Positions 6,616-6,708 of a DNA stretch of 6,708 nucleotides are shown piece after piece. The DNA is taken from NCBI GenBank assembly GCA_937902695.1, contig CALFNI010000173.1:1-6708 (forward strand). Direction: 5' to 3'. The notes below the pieces were generated by a model, which saw only the letters and a program-made list of their open reading frames with translations, was not told where the DNA came from and did not search any database. The DNA is from an uncultured Rhodanobacteraceae bacterium (lineage in GTDB: Bacteria > Pseudomonadota > Gammaproteobacteria > Xanthomonadales > Rhodanobacteraceae). The translations under genes and the position numbers were made by a program. Positions within the stretch are counted from its first letter, which is position 1, and every line of letters begins with the position of its first letter.

Positions 6616-6708
6616 TTTTCGCCTCTCCCGCTAGCGGGAGAGGTCGGCGCGCGGAGCGCGTCCGGTGAAGGGAGCTTTGGGTAGGGCGTACCAGCGTGCC
6701 CTCACCCT
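6616..6708. repeat. Non-coding repeat-like region with nested inverted repeats, cut by window end
   Basis: After the VOC stop there is no open frame with coding character. The region carries a perfect palindrome (6622-6643). A short GC hairpin follows at 6647-6661 (GCGCGC, loop GGA, GCGCGT). Then GGTGAAGGG (6664-6672) pairs with CCCTCACC (6699-6706) with one bulge, and AGGGC (6683-6687) with GCCCT (6698-6702) offers a competing smaller hairpin. This architecture, ending in GCCCTCACCCT, resembles the dispersed intergenic repeats (REP/BIME-like) common in high-GC proteobacteria. That assignment is from memory of the pattern, and other copies cannot be checked here. Confidence 0.5.
6622..6643. 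repeat. Perfect 22-bp palindrome
   Basis: Each arm is CCTCTCCCGCT read inward from either strand, centred on CTAG between 6632 and 6633. It starts 7 nt after the VOC stop codon. An RNA hairpin could act as a 3'-end stabiliser or weak terminator, but no T-run follows on either strand, so it is not a standard rho-independent terminator. Confidence 0.8.

Noticed and set aside
6622..6643. Rho-independent terminator for the VOC operon.
   Set aside because: The hairpin is strong, but no T-run follows it on either strand, so it is listed only as a palindrome.

Overview
The window is G+C-rich (roughly two thirds by eye) and densely coded, with strong third-position G/C bias. It looks like the chromosome of a high-GC proteobacterium, probably Gamma- or Betaproteobacteria (xanthomonad-like or burkholderiad-like). 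The clues are the divergent tesA / ybbA-ybbP arrangement known from Gammaproteobacteria, the small AraC-regulator/VOC pair, and a dispersed-type palindrome of the GGGAGAGG kind at the right edge. The organism cannot be fixed more closely from sequence alone.

Layout: (1) positions 1-215, plus strand: the 3' end of an unrecognised gene. (2) 2493 down to 226, minus strand: a tight three-gene run of a secreted SGNH/GDSL esterase of the TesA type, a GIY-YIG (T5orf172-like) domain protein, and a short-chain dehydrogenase/reductase with a very basic N-terminal tail. (3) 2495 to 6615, plus strand: a run of an ABC ATPase (YbbA/LolD-like), its large FtsX-type permease (YbbP-like), a small AraC-type regulator and a VOC/glyoxalase-fold protein. 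(4) 6616-6708: non-coding, with a perfect 22-bp palindrome and further inverted repeats, cut off by the window end.

How they fit: TesA, YbbA and YbbP are neighbours in Escherichia coli and many relatives, and are thought to work together at the inner membrane. The ATPase would power the permease to lift hydrophobic molecules out of the membrane, and the periplasmic TesA would hydrolyse esters or thioesters. Here the two arms start head to head with overlapping start codons (tesA at 2493 or 2496, ybbA at 2495), so there is no intergenic DNA and each arm's promoter must lie inside the other arm's coding sequence. On the right arm, ybbA and ybbP overlap by 4 nt (GTGA), and ybbP and the AraC gene overlap by 4 nt (ATGA), which suggests translational coupling.

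The core is a known module. The less ordinary parts are its accessory genes (GIY-YIG protein, basic-tailed SDR, AraC/VOC pair), an imperfect dyad just before the VOC ribosome binding site, and the terminal palindrome. I saw no rRNA, tRNA, CRISPR array, insertion sequence or clear rho-independent terminator.
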